From assembly GCF_009734405.1 (NCBI RefSeq), contig NZ_CP046453.1, positions 1,364,001 through 1,428,000 of the forward strand: a stretch of DNA of 64,000 bases, in the 5' to 3' direction. The notes below the pieces were generated by a model. It was not told the origin of the DNA and searched no databases. It was given only the letters and a program-made list of their open reading frames with translations. Made by a program: the position numbers and the translations under genes. Below, piece after piece: positions 26,334 through 35,605 of the stretch (position 1 is its first letter; every line of letters starts with the position of its first letter). Source of the DNA: Corynebacterium comes (GTDB taxonomy: Bacteria > Actinomycetota > Actinomycetes > Mycobacteriales > Mycobacteriaceae).

Positions 26334-27994
26334 AACAGGCCCGAGATCTTTCCGTTGACGTCGATGTCGATGCCGTCGGCGGCCGGCCTGTTCGGCAGGC
26401 CCGGCATGGTCATCACAGCACCGGTCAGTGCCACGATGAAACCCGCGCCGGTGCGCGGAATGAGCTCACGAACGTGCAGGGTGTGGCCGGTCGGGGTGCC
26501 CAGCCGGGTGGGGTCGTCGCTGAAGGAGTACTGCGTCTTGGAGATGCACACCGGCAGGCGGTCCCAGCCGTGTTCCTTGAGCACCGCCAGATCCTTCAGC
26601 GCCCGGGGCGAGTATTCGACGCGGTCGGCGCGGTAGATGCGCTTCGCGATGGTCTCGATGGATTTTTCCACGCCCTCCGAAGGGTCGTAGAGCTCCGTCG
26701 ACTCCTTCGAGAGATTGTCCAGAACCAGGCGGGCCAGGTCCTCGGCGCCTTCGCCGCCCTTCGCCCAGACCTCGACCTCGGCGAGTGGGACGTGGAAGTC
26801 CTTCGCCCACGCCTTCATGAACTCGCGCTCCGACGGGGTGTCCGAGGTGAACAGGTTGACCGCCACCACCGGGGTCACGCCGAACTGCTGGATGTTGGAG
26901 ACGTGGCGGGCGAGGTTCTTCACCCCGGCCTTCAGGTGGTGCAGGTCCTCGCGGGTCAGTTCCTCCCGGGGCATGCCGCCGTTGTACTTCAGCGACCGGA
27001 TCGTCGCGACGATCACTGCGCCGTGAACGTCCAGGTCACCGTAGCGGGCCTTGATGTCGAAGAACTTCTCCGCACCCAGGTCGGAACCGAACCCGGCCTC
27101 CGTGAGCACCACATCCGCATGCTGGAGGGCCACCCGGGTGGCGATCAGCGAGTTGCAGCCGTGCGCGATGTTGGCGAAGGGGCCGCCGTGGACGTAGGCG
27201 GGGGTGCCGCCCAGGGTCTGCACGAGATTGGGGTTGATGGCCTCCTTCATCAGTGCAGCCAGAGCGCCGGTGGCGCCGAGTTCACCCGCGGTGACCGGCT
27301 CGTTGTCGAAGGTGAAGGCGACGGTCAGACGGCTCAGGCGCTCCTTGAGGTCCGCGAGGTCGGTGGCGAGGCACAGGACAGCCATGATTTCCGACGCCGC
27401 CGTGATGGTGAAGCCCGTCTCGCGGGGGGTGCCGTGCACCGGACCGCCCAGGCCGGTGACGATGTCGCGCAGGGAACGGTCGTTGACGTCGAGGCAGCGC
27501 TGCCACACGATCCGGCGGGAGTCGATGCCCAGGACGTTGCCCTGATGGACGTGGTTGTCCACGATCGCAGCCAGGGTGTTGGTGGCCGCGGAGATCGCGT
27601 GGAAGTCACCGGTGAAATGAAGGTTGATCTCCTCCATCGGCACGATCTGCGAGTAGCCACCACCCGCGGCGCCACCCTTCAGCCCCATCACCGGACCCTG
27701 CGAGGGCTCCCGGAGTGCTGCCGCGGCCTTCTTGCCCAGCCGCGTCATGGCGTCGGTCAGCCCGATGAGCACGGTGGACTTGCCCTCGCCGGCCGGCGTC
27801 GGGGAGATGCCGGTGACAAGGATGAGCTTTCCCCTGCGCTGCGCGGGGGCCAGGCGGGTGATGTCCACCTTGGCCTTGTTCCTGCCGTAGGGGATGACGG
27901 CCTCCGGAGGAATGCCCGCCCTGGCGGCGATGTCCTCGATCGGCTCGAGGGTGTGGGCCTGGGCAATTGCTACGTCGGTGAGAGGTTGGGCCAT
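26330..27994 (-). CDS. fhs: Formate-tetrahydrofolate ligase
   Basis: A 554-residue enzyme making 10-formyl-THF from formate, THF and ATP. The P-loop TPAGEGKST near residue 68 and the downstream GLKGGAAGGGYSQIVPME and GNVLGIDSRRIVWQRCLDVNDR-type segments identify the family; length is standard. The ATG at 27994 (MAQPLTD) fits homologues and a TAGTCT element ends 7 nt upstream, whereas the longer frame has no homologous extension. It feeds one-carbon units into purine and formyl-methionine synthesis and can recapture formate. Confidence 0.95.
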   Translation of the reverse strand: MAQPLTDVAIAQAHTLEPIEDIAARAGIPPEAVIPYGRNKAKVDITRLAPAQRRGKLILVTGISPTPAGEGKSTVLIGLTDAMTRLGKKAAAALREPSQGPVMGLKGGAAGGGYSQIVPMEEINLHFTGDFHAISAATNTLAAIVDNHVHQGNVLGIDSRRIVWQRCLDVNDRSLRDIVTGLGGPVHGTPRETGFTITAASEIMAVLCLATDLADLKERLSRLTVAFTFDNEPVTAGELGATGALAALMKEAINPNLVQTLGGTPAYVHGGPFANIAHGCNSLIATRVALQHADVVLTEAGFGSDLGAEKFFDIKARYGDLDVHGAVIVATIRSLKYNGGMPREELTREDLHHLKAGVKNLARHVSNIQQFGVTPVVAVNLFTSDTPSEREFMKAWAKDFHVPLAEVEVWAKGGEGAEDLARLVLDNLSKESTELYDPSEGVEKSIETIAKRIYRADRVEYSPRALKDLAVLKEHGWDRLPVCISKTQYSFSDDPTRLGTPTGHTLHVRELIPRTGAGFIVALTGAVMTMPGLPNRPAADGIDIDVNGKISGLF

Positions 27995-28001
27995 GTCAAA
28001 C

Positions 28002-28007
28002 AGACTA
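28002..28007 (-). promoter_or_regulatory. -10 element of fhs, leaderless
   Basis: TAGTCT ends 7 nt before the ATG at 27994 and supports that start. Confidence 0.5.
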
Positions 28008-28078
28008 CTTTCCGGAGCAGGTTTGTGGATGGTCGGGACAATCGAGGGTGAACGCGGATGCACGGGGCTCGCCATCGA

Positions 28079-29389
28079 TCAGATGAGCACCGCGCCGATG
28101 CCGTAGGCCAGCAGGACGGACAGGGTGATGTTGACCATGCCGGGGATGAGGAAGGGGTGGTCGAAGACGAACTTACCGATGCGGGTCGAGCCGGTGTCGT
28201 CCATCTCCACAGCCGCCAGCAGAGTCGGGTAGGTGGGGAGGACGAACAGTGCGGACACGGCGGGGAAGGCGGCGACCGCGGTGAGCGGGGCGACGCCGAT
28301 GGCCAGGGCAGCCGGGATGAGTGCCTTGGCGGTCGCGGCCTGGGAGTACAGCAGCGAGGCGGCGAAGAAGAGGACCACGGCGAGCAGCCACGGGCTGGCG
28401 GAGAGGACGTCACCGGCCAGGACCTGGATCTCATCGATGTAGTGGTTGATGAAGGTGGTGCCCAGCCAGGCGACACCCAGCACACAGATCGAGGCGGACA
28501 TGCCGGAACGGAACACCTGGGTCTTGAGGATCTCGTCCGCCGGGATGCGGAGGGTCAGGACCATGACGGCGGCGGCGGCGAGCATGATGGCCATGATGGC
28601 CTCGTTACGCGGCAGGGTCGGCTCGGAGATGAGCCCGACCTGCTCGGAGATGGCCGTGGCGTAGCCCATGACCGCCAGGATGGCGGCGAGGAAGATCCAC
28701 ACCGACGCCTTCGCGCCGGGCCGGGGCTGCCAGTTGCCCGGGCCCTTCGGCTCGCGGACCAGGCCCTTGGCCAGGCGGTCCCGGTAGACGGGGTCGTCGA
28801 TGAGCTCCTTGCCCATGCGGTTGGTGAGCAGGGCCGTCGGGAAGATGGAGAGGAACGTCGCCGGGATCATGATCCCCAGCAGGGTGAGGTAGCTGACACC
28901 GAGGGGTTCGAGGACGGAGGCCATGAACACGACTGCGGCGGATATCGGCGAGGCGACGATCGCCATCTGGGAGGCGATGACCGCGATGGACAGGGGACGG
29001 GACGGACGGACGCCGCCCTCCTTGGCCACCTCGATGATGACCGGGAGTGTGGAGAACGCGGTGTGCCCGGTGCCCGCGAAGACGGTCATCAGCCAGGTGA
29101 CCACCGGGGCCCACAGGGTGATCTGCCTCGGATTGCGGCGCAGGAAACGCTCGGCGACGTGGACGAGGTAGTCCATGCCGCCGGCACGCTGCATCGCGGA
29201 GATCGCGGCGATGACGCACATGATGATGCCGATGACGTCGAAGGGGATGTCTTCGGCGGTGACCGGCACACCGGTCACGCTGAGGAGAAGGACGCCCAGG
29301 CCACCGGCGAAACCGATGGCGATGGAGCCCAGTCGGGCGCCGAGAACGATGGCGCCCAGGACGATGATGATCTGGAGGGCTAGGAGCAT
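28079..29389 (-). CDS. dcuA: Anaerobic C4-dicarboxylate transporter, Dcu family
   Basis: A 436-residue multi-helix carrier of the DcuA/DcuB family, which exchanges aspartate, fumarate, malate and succinate. GLGVLLLSVTGV, WAPVVTWLMTVFAGTGHTAFSTLPVIIEVAKE and FVLPTYPTLLAAVEMDDTGSTRIGKFVFDHPFLIPG are family-diagnostic stretches. Its neighbour upstream is aspartase, a pairing known from enterobacteria: aspartate is taken up, deaminated to fumarate, and fumarate-derived succinate leaves. A terminator separates the two, and an inverted repeat lies before this start, so it may be regulated on its own. Confidence 0.9.
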   Translation of the reverse strand: MLLALQIIIVLGAIVLGARLGSIAIGFAGGLGVLLLSVTGVPVTAEDIPFDVIGIIMCVIAAISAMQRAGGMDYLVHVAERFLRRNPRQITLWAPVVTWLMTVFAGTGHTAFSTLPVIIEVAKEGGVRPSRPLSIAVIASQMAIVASPISAAVVFMASVLEPLGVSYLTLLGIMIPATFLSIFPTALLTNRMGKELIDDPVYRDRLAKGLVREPKGPGNWQPRPGAKASVWIFLAAILAVMGYATAISEQVGLISEPTLPRNEAIMAIMLAAAAVMVLTLRIPADEILKTQVFRSGMSASICVLGVAWLGTTFINHYIDEIQVLAGDVLSASPWLLAVVLFFAASLLYSQAATAKALIPAALAIGVAPLTAVAAFPAVSALFVLPTYPTLLAAVEMDDTGSTRIGKFVFDHPFLIPGMVNITLSVLLAYGIGAVLI

Positions 29390-29410
29390 ATGCGCAGACT
29401 TTCTCGGGCG

Positions 29411-29429
29411 TGATAGTTAGGTACTATCA
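29411..29429. promoter_or_regulatory. Perfect inverted repeat before the dicarboxylate transporter
   Basis: TGATAGT and ACTATCA form perfect 7-bp arms separated by five bases, 21 bp upstream of the transporter start. The arrangement is that of a dimeric regulator's operator over a promoter; the minus-strand sequence across it is AT-rich and could hold the -10. I cannot assign a regulator. Confidence 0.5.
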
Positions 29430-29474
29430 AATACATTAGGGTTTGATTCTTCCCGGCACCTAAATAATCCGCAC

Positions 29475-29511
29475 AAAAAAGCCCGTCTGTGTGGAATCCC
29501 ACACAGACGGG
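29475..29511 (-). terminator. Rho-independent terminator after aspA
   Basis: Perfect 13-bp arms at 29482-29494 and 29499-29511 enclose a 4-nt loop; on the minus strand they are followed by a run of six T (29475-29480). It ends transcription from aspA. Confidence 0.9.
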
Positions 29512-29547
29512 TACTGCTCCCCCTCCGGACTGGCCGGACTCAGCCGA

Positions 29548-31047
29548 CTACTGGCCGTCCAGGTAGAGCTTGCCGCGAAACACCGGGTGCATGAGGTTCT
29601 CCTTGCTCAGCACCTTGTCCAGGGTGTCTGCGTCCATGAGGCCGCGCTCCAGGACGATCTCCTTGATGGAGCGGCCCGTCTCGGCGGCCTCGCGGGCCAC
29701 CAGGTCACCGTTGTGGTGGCCGATGAACGGATTGAGGTAGGTGACGATGCCGATCGAGTTCTCCACGAACGCGCGGCACACCTCGGGGTTGGCGGTGATG
29801 CCTTCGACACACTTCTCACGCAGGGTGGTCGCGGCGTTGCCCAGGATCCTGATGGACTGGAACAGGGACTCGGCGATGACCGGCTCCATGACGTTCAGCT
29901 GCAGCTGACCGGCCTCGGCGGCCATGGTCACGGTGATGTCGTTGCCGAACACCTTGTAGCAGACCTGGTTGACCACCTCGGGGATGACCGGGTTGACCTT
30001 GCCCGGCATGATCGAGGAACCGGCCTGACGCGGCGGCAGGTTGATCTCATTGAGGCCGGTGCGCGGGCCGGAGGACAGCAGACGCAGGTCGTTGCAGATC
30101 TTCGACAGCTTCATCGCCGCCCGCTTGACCCCGGAGTGCGCGTGGACGTAGGCGCCCGTATCGCTGGTCGCCTCGATGAGGTCCAGCGCGGACTTGATCT
30201 CCAGGCCGGTGACCTCAGCGAGTGTCGCGGTGACCTGGTGGCGGTAACCCGGCGGGGTGTTCACCCCGGTGCCGACCGCGGTGGCGCCCAGGTTGATTTC
30301 CAGGAGACGGTCGGCGGCGTTGCGGAGAACGGCCTGTTCCTCGGCCAGGTTGTGGGCGAAGGCGTTGAACTCGTCGCCCAGAGTCATGGGTACGGCGTCC
30401 TGCAACTGGGTGCGCCCCATCTTGAGGATGTCCTGGAACTCGCGGCCTTTCGCCCGGAACGCCTTCTGCAGATCCTCACCCTGCTGAATCAGGGTGTTGA
30501 GGGCGGCATGGAGCCCCAGGCGGAAACCCGTCGGGTAGGCGTCGTTCGTGGACTGGGACATGTTGACGTCATCGTTGGGGTTGATGATGTCATAGCGGCC
30601 CTTCTCCTCCCCCAGGTACTCCAGCGCCAGGTTCGCGATGACCTCGTTGACGTTCATGTTCACGGAGGTGCCCGCACCACCCTGGAACACGTCCAGCGGG
30701 AACTGGTCCATGCACCGGCCCTCGAAGAGGATCTGGTCGCAGGCCCACACGATGGCCTCGTGCTTCTTCGCCGGCAGGGTGTGCAGCTGGCGGTTCGCCA
30801 TGGCGGCCGCCTTCTTCACCTGCACGAGGCCATGGATGAACTCCGGCAGGTGGTTGATCGTGGTGCGTGAGATCTGGAAGTTGTCCAGCGCGCGCATGGT
30901 GTGGATGCCGTAATAGGCGTCGGCTGGAACCTCGAGCTGACCGAGGAGATCCTCCTCGGTCCGGGTCTTGCGGGCGACCGTCTTGGACCGGGTCTCGGTC
31001 GACGGGCTGGCAGAGACGTCTGTGGACTTCTCCGTGGGATTCGCCAT
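29548..31047 (-). CDS. aspA: Aspartate ammonia-lyase
   Basis: A 499-residue aspartase that reversibly deaminates aspartate to fumarate. The fumarase/aspartase signature [11 protein letters not shown] with the catalytic Ser loop, [19 protein letters not shown], and [15 protein letters not shown] segments are present. An approximately 30-residue Ser/Thr/Lys-rich N-terminal extension precedes the usual start of homology ([16 protein letters not shown]). The ATG at 31047 is taken over one at 31068. It lies downstream of hisE-hisG with a 107-bp gap, an arrangement common in corynebacteria, and ends at a strong terminator. Confidence 0.95.
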   Translation of the reverse strand: MANPTEKSTDVSASPSTETRSKTVARKTRTEEDLLGQLEVPADAYYGIHTMRALDNFQISRTTINHLPEFIHGLVQVKKAAAMANRQLHTLPAKKHEAIVWACDQILFEGRCMDQFPLDVFQGGAGTSVNMNVNEVIANLALEYLGEEKGRYDIINPNDDVNMSQSTNDAYPTGFRLGLHAALNTLIQQGEDLQKAFRAKGREFQDILKMGRTQLQDAVPMTLGDEFNAFAHNLAEEQAVLRNAADRLLEINLGATAVGTGVNTPPGYRHQVTATLAEVTGLEIKSALDLIEATSDTGAYVHAHSGVKRAAMKLSKICNDLRLLSSGPRTGLNEINLPPRQAGSSIMPGKVNPVIPEVVNQVCYKVFGNDITVTMAAEAGQLQLNVMEPVIAESLFQSIRILGNAATTLREKCVEGITANPEVCRAFVENSIGIVTYLNPFIGHHNGDLVAREAAETGRSIKEIVLERGLMDADTLDKVLSKENLMHPVFRGKLYLDGQ

Positions 31048-31154
31048 AGTGGTGCGGGTTCCTCTCACTCATCAAGCTCGGGTAGTGAATCCGGATCGAT
31101 TCATCCCCCCATGCTAACCCGGGACGCCGCACCTCATGCCCCGGGTCCGGGTGG

Positions 31155-32000
31155 TCAGATACGCGCGATGCGCAGCTCGGAGGCGAGGATGGCTTCAGCG
31201 CCCAGCTCGGAGAGCTCGTCCATGACGGCGTTGGCGCGCTTGATGGGCACCAGGGCACGCACAGCGACCATGTCGTCGCGAGCCAGCGGGGACACCGTCG
31301 GCCCGGAGAGCCCCGGGGTGATCTCGGAGGCCTCGGCCAGCTTTTCGCGGGAGACGTTGTAGTCGAGCATGAGGTAGTTCTGTGCGTGGAGGATGCCCTC
31401 GATGCGACGCAGCACGACCCTCTGCTCGGCGGTCGGCTCCACGCCCTTGCGGCCGACGATGATGGCCTCGGAGGAGACCAGCGGCTCACCGAACGGGGCC
31501 AGGCCCTGCTGACGCAGTGTGTTTCCCGTCGACACGACGTCGGCGATGGCGTCGGCGACGCCGAGCTTGATGGAGATCTCCACCGCACCGTCGAGACGGA
31601 TCACCTCCGCCTCCAGACCGCGGGCGGCGAGGTCATCGCGCACGAGGTTCGGGTAGGAGGTGGCGATGCGCTTGCCCGCCAGGTCCTCGACGGTCCAGAT
31701 CTCGTCGGCCGGTGCCGCGTAGCGGAACGTGGAACCACCGAAGCCGAGCGTGAGGACCTCGGAGACGTCGGCACGCGAGTCGCGGGCCAGATCGCGACCG
31801 GTGATGCCGAGGTCGAGCTTGCCGCTGGCCACGTAGATGGCGATGTCCTTCGGGCGGAGAAAGAAGAACTCGACGTCGTTGACCTTGTCGAAGACGTTGA
31901 GCGCCTTGGAGTCGCGTCGGCCCTTGTAGCCGGCCTCCCGGAGGATCTCCACGGCAGCTTCGGACAGTGACCCCTTGTTGGGGACGGCGATCTTGATCAT
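31155..32000 (-). CDS. hisG: ATP phosphoribosyltransferase, long form
   Basis: A 281-residue HisG that joins ATP and PRPP in the first step of histidine synthesis. [15 protein letters not shown] opens the catalytic part, and [24 protein letters not shown] sequence ([17 protein letters not shown]) contains the PRPP-binding loop. The C-terminal ~75 residues form the ACT-like domain that binds histidine for feedback inhibition, which distinguishes the long form from the HisZ-dependent short form. It follows hisE by 9 bp. Confidence 0.95.
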   Translation of the reverse strand: MIKIAVPNKGSLSEAAVEILREAGYKGRRDSKALNVFDKVNDVEFFFLRPKDIAIYVASGKLDLGITGRDLARDSRADVSEVLTLGFGGSTFRYAAPADEIWTVEDLAGKRIATSYPNLVRDDLAARGLEAEVIRLDGAVEISIKLGVADAIADVVSTGNTLRQQGLAPFGEPLVSSEAIIVGRKGVEPTAEQRVVLRRIEGILHAQNYLMLDYNVSREKLAEASEITPGLSGPTVSPLARDDMVAVRALVPIKRANAVMDELSELGAEAILASELRIARI

Positions 32001-32009
32001 GATGATCTC

Positions 32010-32273
32010 CTAGAGGTTCTTGTAGATGTCGTCGGGGGTCAGCCCGCGGGCAATCATCATGACCTGGGTCCAGTAGATGAGCTGGCTCATCTCTTCCGCC
32101 AGCTCCTCATCGGACTGGTACTCGGCCGCGATCCAGACCTCGCCGGCCTCCTCGATGATCTTCTTACCGATATGATGCACGCCCTTATCCAGGGCTTCCA
32201 CGGTCCCGGAACCCTCAGGGCGGGACGTGGCGCGGTCGGTGAGTTCGGCAAACAAGGAGTCAAAGTTCTTCAC
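32010..32273 (-). CDS. hisE: Phosphoribosyl-ATP pyrophosphatase
   Basis: An 87-residue all-alpha MazG-like hydrolase, the second histidine step. The metal-binding [33 protein letters not shown] region carries the E-E-x2-E and later Glu/Asp ligands. The start is a GTG; a TAATGT hexamer ends 6 nt upstream, so the mRNA is probably leaderless. It is the first gene of the hisE-hisG pair and follows a HAD phosphatase gene by 28 bp. Confidence 0.94.
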   Translation of the reverse strand: MKNFDSLFAELTDRATSRPEGSGTVEALDKGVHHIGKKIIEEAGEVWIAAEYQSDEELAEEMSQLIYWTQVMMIARGLTPDDIYKNL

Positions 32274-32279
32274 GACGGG

Positions 32280-32285
32280 ACATTA
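32280..32285 (-). promoter_or_regulatory. -10 element of hisE, leaderless
   Basis: TAATGT ends 6 nt before the GTG at 32273. Confidence 0.45.
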
Positions 32286-32301
32286 TTCCATGTCCCCTCC
32301 C

Positions 32302-33036
32302 TCAGCGCTTCAGTTGGTGGAACCAGTCGAAGACCGTGGCGGCGTCGACGCCCTCGAAATCGTTCCGGTTGTGCAGCGATTCCAGCGTGACGACGCCGTC
32401 GGGCACCACCGTGTCGGGATACCAGGGCAGGCCGATCACCCGGCAACCCGCCGTCACGGCGGCGGTCATGCCGGTGTGGGAATCCTCGAACACCAGACAA
32501 TCCGACGGGTGCGCGCCCACCTTCTCCGCCGCCCGGAGGTACATGTCCGGGGCGGGCTTGGGGCGGGGCACCTCGTCGCCGGCGACCGAACCCGTGAAAA
32601 ACCGCTTGCCGACGGCCGCGATCGACAGGTCCGCCAGCACCCGTTCGGTGTTGGTGGTCACCAGCATGGGCAGATCACGGGAGCTGAGGTCACCGAGCAG
32701 CCGGGTCACCCCCGGATTCGGGGTGAGCTCCGCGTTCATCAGCTCAGCCATCCGCTCATACATGAAAGCCCGGTAGATCGGGTGATCGTCCCGGGTGACG
32801 GTGACACCGGCATGGTCGGCGCACACCTGTACGGTGTGGCCGAAACTGCCGCCGATGGTGGTCTCCCGTAGTCGGGGTGTCAGGCGGCGACCCATGCGCT
32901 CGCTGAGCTCATAGGTGAACCGCTCCCACAGGGGTTCGGTGTCGACGAGGGTGCCGTCCATGTCCCAGAAGATGGCGGCGGGGCGGGGGGTGGGTGAAGT
33001 GTTAATCGATCTCCGGCAGCTCGGCGAGTGCCTCAT
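32302..33036 (-). CDS. HAD-superfamily phosphatase, PGMB-like
   Basis: A haloacid-dehalogenase-type hydrolase (244 residues from this start). Motif I WDMDGTLVDT carries the nucleophilic Asp, TTNTERV gives motif II, KPAPDMYL the motif III Lys, and VFEDSHTGMTAA the motif IV acid. The alpha cap places it near beta-phosphoglucomutase/sugar-phosphate phosphatases, substrate unknown. The start is awkward: the first in-frame ATG (33036) lies inside the upstream gene, overlapping it by 35 bp, and there is no ATG, GTG or TTG between that gene's stop and motif I. An ATT codon at the junction is a rare alternative. Confidence 0.82.
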   Translation of the reverse strand: MRHSPSCRRSINTSPTPRPAAIFWDMDGTLVDTEPLWERFTYELSERMGRRLTPRLRETTIGGSFGHTVQVCADHAGVTVTRDDHPIYRAFMYERMAELMNAELTPNPGVTRLLGDLSSRDLPMLVTTNTERVLADLSIAAVGKRFFTGSVAGDEVPRPKPAPDMYLRAAEKVGAHPSDCLVFEDSHTGMTAAVTAGCRVIGLPWYPDTVVPDGVVTLESLHNRNDFEGVDAATVFDWFHQLKR

Positions 33037-33391
33037 CGTCCGCGCCGGTGGCGGCGGAGGCGTCATGGATCAGTTCGTTGAGCTCGGCCATCTCCTCCGG
33101 CTCCAGCACCGCACCATCATTCTTCGTGTTGAAGTCGGAGAGATGGTCCACGGCGGCCTGGACGACCGTGACCAGCGTCTCCGCGGTCGGGTCATCGGGG
33201 AGGGCATCGAGGGCGTCGAGGAGCTTCTCCAGGATGGTCTGCAGCTCCGGGAGCACCTTCGGGTCGAAGGGCTCATCCCAGAACTCCTTCTCCTCGGGCT
33301 TGAGGTAGTCGCCGGTGGCGAAGGAATGGAGGTTGGAGATGAATTCGTCGACGGTCGGCTGGAATTCGGCGCGGATGGTCATGTTGGTCAT
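33002..33391 (-). CDS. Conserved hypothetical acidic protein
   Basis: A 129-residue acidic, alpha-helical protein with no recognised domain, signal peptide or membrane segment. It is rich in Asp/Glu and Leu, e.g. VLPELQTILEKLLDALDALPDD, and ends in an Ala/Asp/Glu-rich tail. An AATCTA/TAGATT -10 ends nine bases before the ATG. It sits between mshC and the HAD gene and overlaps the latter's chosen start. Function not recognised. Confidence 0.7.
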   Translation of the reverse strand: MTNMTIRAEFQPTVDEFISNLHSFATGDYLKPEEKEFWDEPFDPKVLPELQTILEKLLDALDALPDDPTAETLVTVVQAAVDHLSDFNTKNDGAVLEPEEMAELNELIHDASAATGADDEALAELPEID

Positions 33392-33403
33392 TGTCCCCGA
33401 AAT

Positions 33404-34642
33404 CTACCGGACCTGCACGCCTAACAGCGCGTCGAGGGCATCGCACACCAGATCGGCCGCGTTTTCCTCGGTCGCGCCACGGTCGGCGGCGGCCCAGGCG
33501 TCCACGGCGGCCAGTGCCCCGGGGGTGTCCAGGTCTGCGGCCAGGTGCCCGCGGAACTCCTGCACCAGCGACTGTGCCGCAGCCAGCGATCCCGCATTGT
33601 TCACTGCGCGACGCCAGGTCGCCAGACGCGCCTCCGCCTCCGCCAGGATCTGGTCGGACCAGTCGCGGTCGGAGCGGTAGTGGGAAGCGAAGACCCCGAG
33701 ACGGATGGCCGAAGGCTCGTGGCCGGCCTCGGTCAGCCGGTGGACGAAGACGAGGTTGCCCAGGGACTTGCTCATCTTCACCCCGTCGAGCCCGATCATG
33801 CCTGCGTGCACGTAATGGCCGGCCATGCGGTCGACGCCGAGACCGGCCTCGGCGTGGGCCGCGGAGAACTCGTGGTGCGGGAAGATCAGGTCGCTGCCGC
33901 CCCCCTGGATGTCGAAGGATCCGCCCAGGCGGTTGGTGGCGATGGCGGAACACTCGATGTGCCAGCCCGGGCGGCCGGGGCCGAAGGGTGACTCCCAGGC
34001 GGGCTCGCCCTCCCGGTGGGCCCGCCACACCAGCGCGTCGAGCGGGTCATGCTTGCCCGGGCGTTCCGGATCGCCGCCACGCTCGGCGAAGAACTTCTCC
34101 ATGGTGGCGCGGTCATAGTTCGACTCATAGCCGAAGTTCCCGGTGGCCTCGACGGAGGCGTAGACGTCCGGGTACTCGGGATCGTCGACGACGTAGGCGG
34201 CACCGGCGTCGAGAAGCTTCTCCACCAGTGCCACGACCTCGTCCACCGACTCGATCGCGCCGATGTAGTCGCGCGGCGGGATGATCCGCAGCTGCTCCAT
34301 GTCGGAACGGAACAGCTCGATCTGATCGTCGCCCAGGTCGCGCCAGTCCACACCGTCGCGCTCGGCGCGCTCGAACAGGGGGTCGTCCACGTCGGTGATG
34401 TTCTGCACGTAATGGACCTTCAGACCCTGGTCGAGCAGGAGACGGTGGACCAGGTCGAAGGTCAGGTACGTCGCCGCATGGCCGAGGTGGGTGGAGTCGT
34501 ACGGGGTGATCCCGCAGACGTACATTCCGGCGGTGCCCTCCGCCTCCACGGGGCGGCTGATCCCGTCCGCGGTGTCGAAGAGCGAAAGGGGGACGGGAGT
34601 GCCGCTGACCCGCGGCACCTCAGGTTGTGGCCATGAACGCAT
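33404..34642 (-). CDS. mshC: Mycothiol ligase MshC
   Basis: A 412-residue cysteinyl-tRNA-synthetase paralogue that joins cysteine to GlcN-inositol in mycothiol synthesis. [23 protein letters not shown] provides the zinc Cys and HIGH-like motif (HLGH), CSAIA and the [14 protein letters not shown] block the remaining zinc ligands, and KMSKS the second ATP motif. It lacks a tRNA-binding domain, and the N-terminus [13 protein letters not shown] is typical of MshC rather than CysS. The start at 34642 is backed by TAGAGT six bases upstream. It marks the organism as an actinobacterium. Confidence 0.95.
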   Translation of the reverse strand: MRSWPQPEVPRVSGTPVPLSLFDTADGISRPVEAEGTAGMYVCGITPYDSTHLGHAATYLTFDLVHRLLLDQGLKVHYVQNITDVDDPLFERAERDGVDWRDLGDDQIELFRSDMEQLRIIPPRDYIGAIESVDEVVALVEKLLDAGAAYVVDDPEYPDVYASVEATGNFGYESNYDRATMEKFFAERGGDPERPGKHDPLDALVWRAHREGEPAWESPFGPGRPGWHIECSAIATNRLGGSFDIQGGGSDLIFPHHEFSAAHAEAGLGVDRMAGHYVHAGMIGLDGVKMSKSLGNLVFVHRLTEAGHEPSAIRLGVFASHYRSDRDWSDQILAEAEARLATWRRAVNNAGSLAAAQSLVQEFRGHLAADLDTPGALAAVDAWAAADRGATEENAADLVCDALDALLGVQVR

Positions 34643-34648
34643 GCCCAC

Positions 34649-34654
34649 ACTCTA
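34649..34654 (-). promoter_or_regulatory. -10 element of mshC, leaderless
   Basis: TAGAGT ends 6 nt before the ATG at 34642. Confidence 0.5.
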
Positions 34655-34687
34655 ACGGACGACCATTCACCCACCCATCCGGGAGGG

Positions 34688-35575
34688 CTAGATCGGCTGC
34701 AGGACGCCGAAGGCCAGGAGCGCCATGACGAACAGGCCGGCCGGGATGCGGTAGGCGGCGAACCAGGAGAAGGAGTGGTGGGCGACGAACTTGAGCAGCC
34801 AGGCGATCGAGACGTAGCCGAGGACGAAAGTGATGCCGGTGCCGGCCAGCAGCTGCAGCCCGGTGGCGGACTGGCCGGCCTGCGGCGCGAAGGCGTCCGG
34901 CAGGGAGAAGAGGCCGGAGGCCAGGACAGCCGGGATCGCCAGCAGGAAGCTGAACCGGGTGGCCACCTCACGGTCGAGGTTGAGGAAGAGGCCGGCGGAC
35001 ACCGTGCCGCCCGAGCGGGACACTCCCGGGATCAGCGCCAGGCACTGGGCGAGGCCCATGACGATGGCGTCCTTCATGGTCAGGTCATCAAGCGTGCGAT
35101 CCTTGCGGCCGAACTTCTCCGCCAGGATGAACACCAGCGAGAACAGCACCAGGACAGTGGCGGTGATCCACAGGTTACGCAGTCCCTCGCGGATCAGGTC
35201 GCGGCCGAAGTAGCCGAGGACAGCCACCGGGATGGTGCCGACGATGACCATCCAGCCCATCCGGTAGTGGAACCCGCGCTGTTCCTTGTTGAACAGACCC
35301 CGGAACCAGCCGGTGAGGATCTGCCAGATGTCCCTGGCGAAGAACACCAGCACCGCGAACTCGGTGCCCAGCTGGACCACTGCGGTGAAGGAGGCGCCGG
35401 CGTCCTGGCCCCAGAACAGTTCCGAGACGATCCGCAGGTGGCCGGAGGAGCTGACCGGCAGGAATTCGGTCAGGCCCTGCACGATGGAGAGCACGATGAC
35501 CTGCATCCAGGACATCTGCTCGGAGGAGGTGGCTGCCACGTCGGTGGCCGCGGAGAGGATGGTCACGTCATTCAC
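34688..35575 (-). CDS. uppP: Undecaprenyl-diphosphatase UppP (BacA)
   Basis: A 295-residue membrane protein that dephosphorylates undecaprenyl diphosphate to recycle the cell-wall lipid carrier. [18 protein letters not shown] holds the catalytic Glu/Ser/His segment and [11 protein letters not shown] the Arg-bearing motif; about eight helices are expected. The GTG at 35575 is chosen for family length and because TACGGT ends 7 nt upstream; a shorter start at an internal ATG (MSWMQ) is possible. It diverges from the aldo/keto reductase across only 30 bp. Confidence 0.93.
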   Translation of the reverse strand: MNDVTILSAATDVAATSSEQMSWMQVIVLSIVQGLTEFLPVSSSGHLRIVSELFWGQDAGASFTAVVQLGTEFAVLVFFARDIWQILTGWFRGLFNKEQRGFHYRMGWMVIVGTIPVAVLGYFGRDLIREGLRNLWITATVLVLFSLVFILAEKFGRKDRTLDDLTMKDAIVMGLAQCLALIPGVSRSGGTVSAGLFLNLDREVATRFSFLLAIPAVLASGLFSLPDAFAPQAGQSATGLQLLAGTGITFVLGYVSIAWLLKFVAHHSFSWFAAYRIPAGLFVMALLAFGVLQPI

Positions 35576-35582
35576 CCGGACC

Positions 35583-35588
35583 ACCGTA
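35583..35588 (-). promoter_or_regulatory. -10 element of uppP, leaderless
   Basis: TACGGT ends 7 nt before the GTG at 35575 and supports it. It is 4 bp from the opposing -10 of the aldo/keto reductase. Confidence 0.5.
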
Positions 35589-35592
35589 CTAC

Positions 35593-35598
35593 TACTGT
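35593..35598 (+). promoter_or_regulatory. -10 element of the aldo/keto reductase, leaderless
   Basis: TACTGT ends 7 nt before the GTG at 35606. Confidence 0.5.
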
Positions 35599-35605
35599 GG
35601 TGGGG

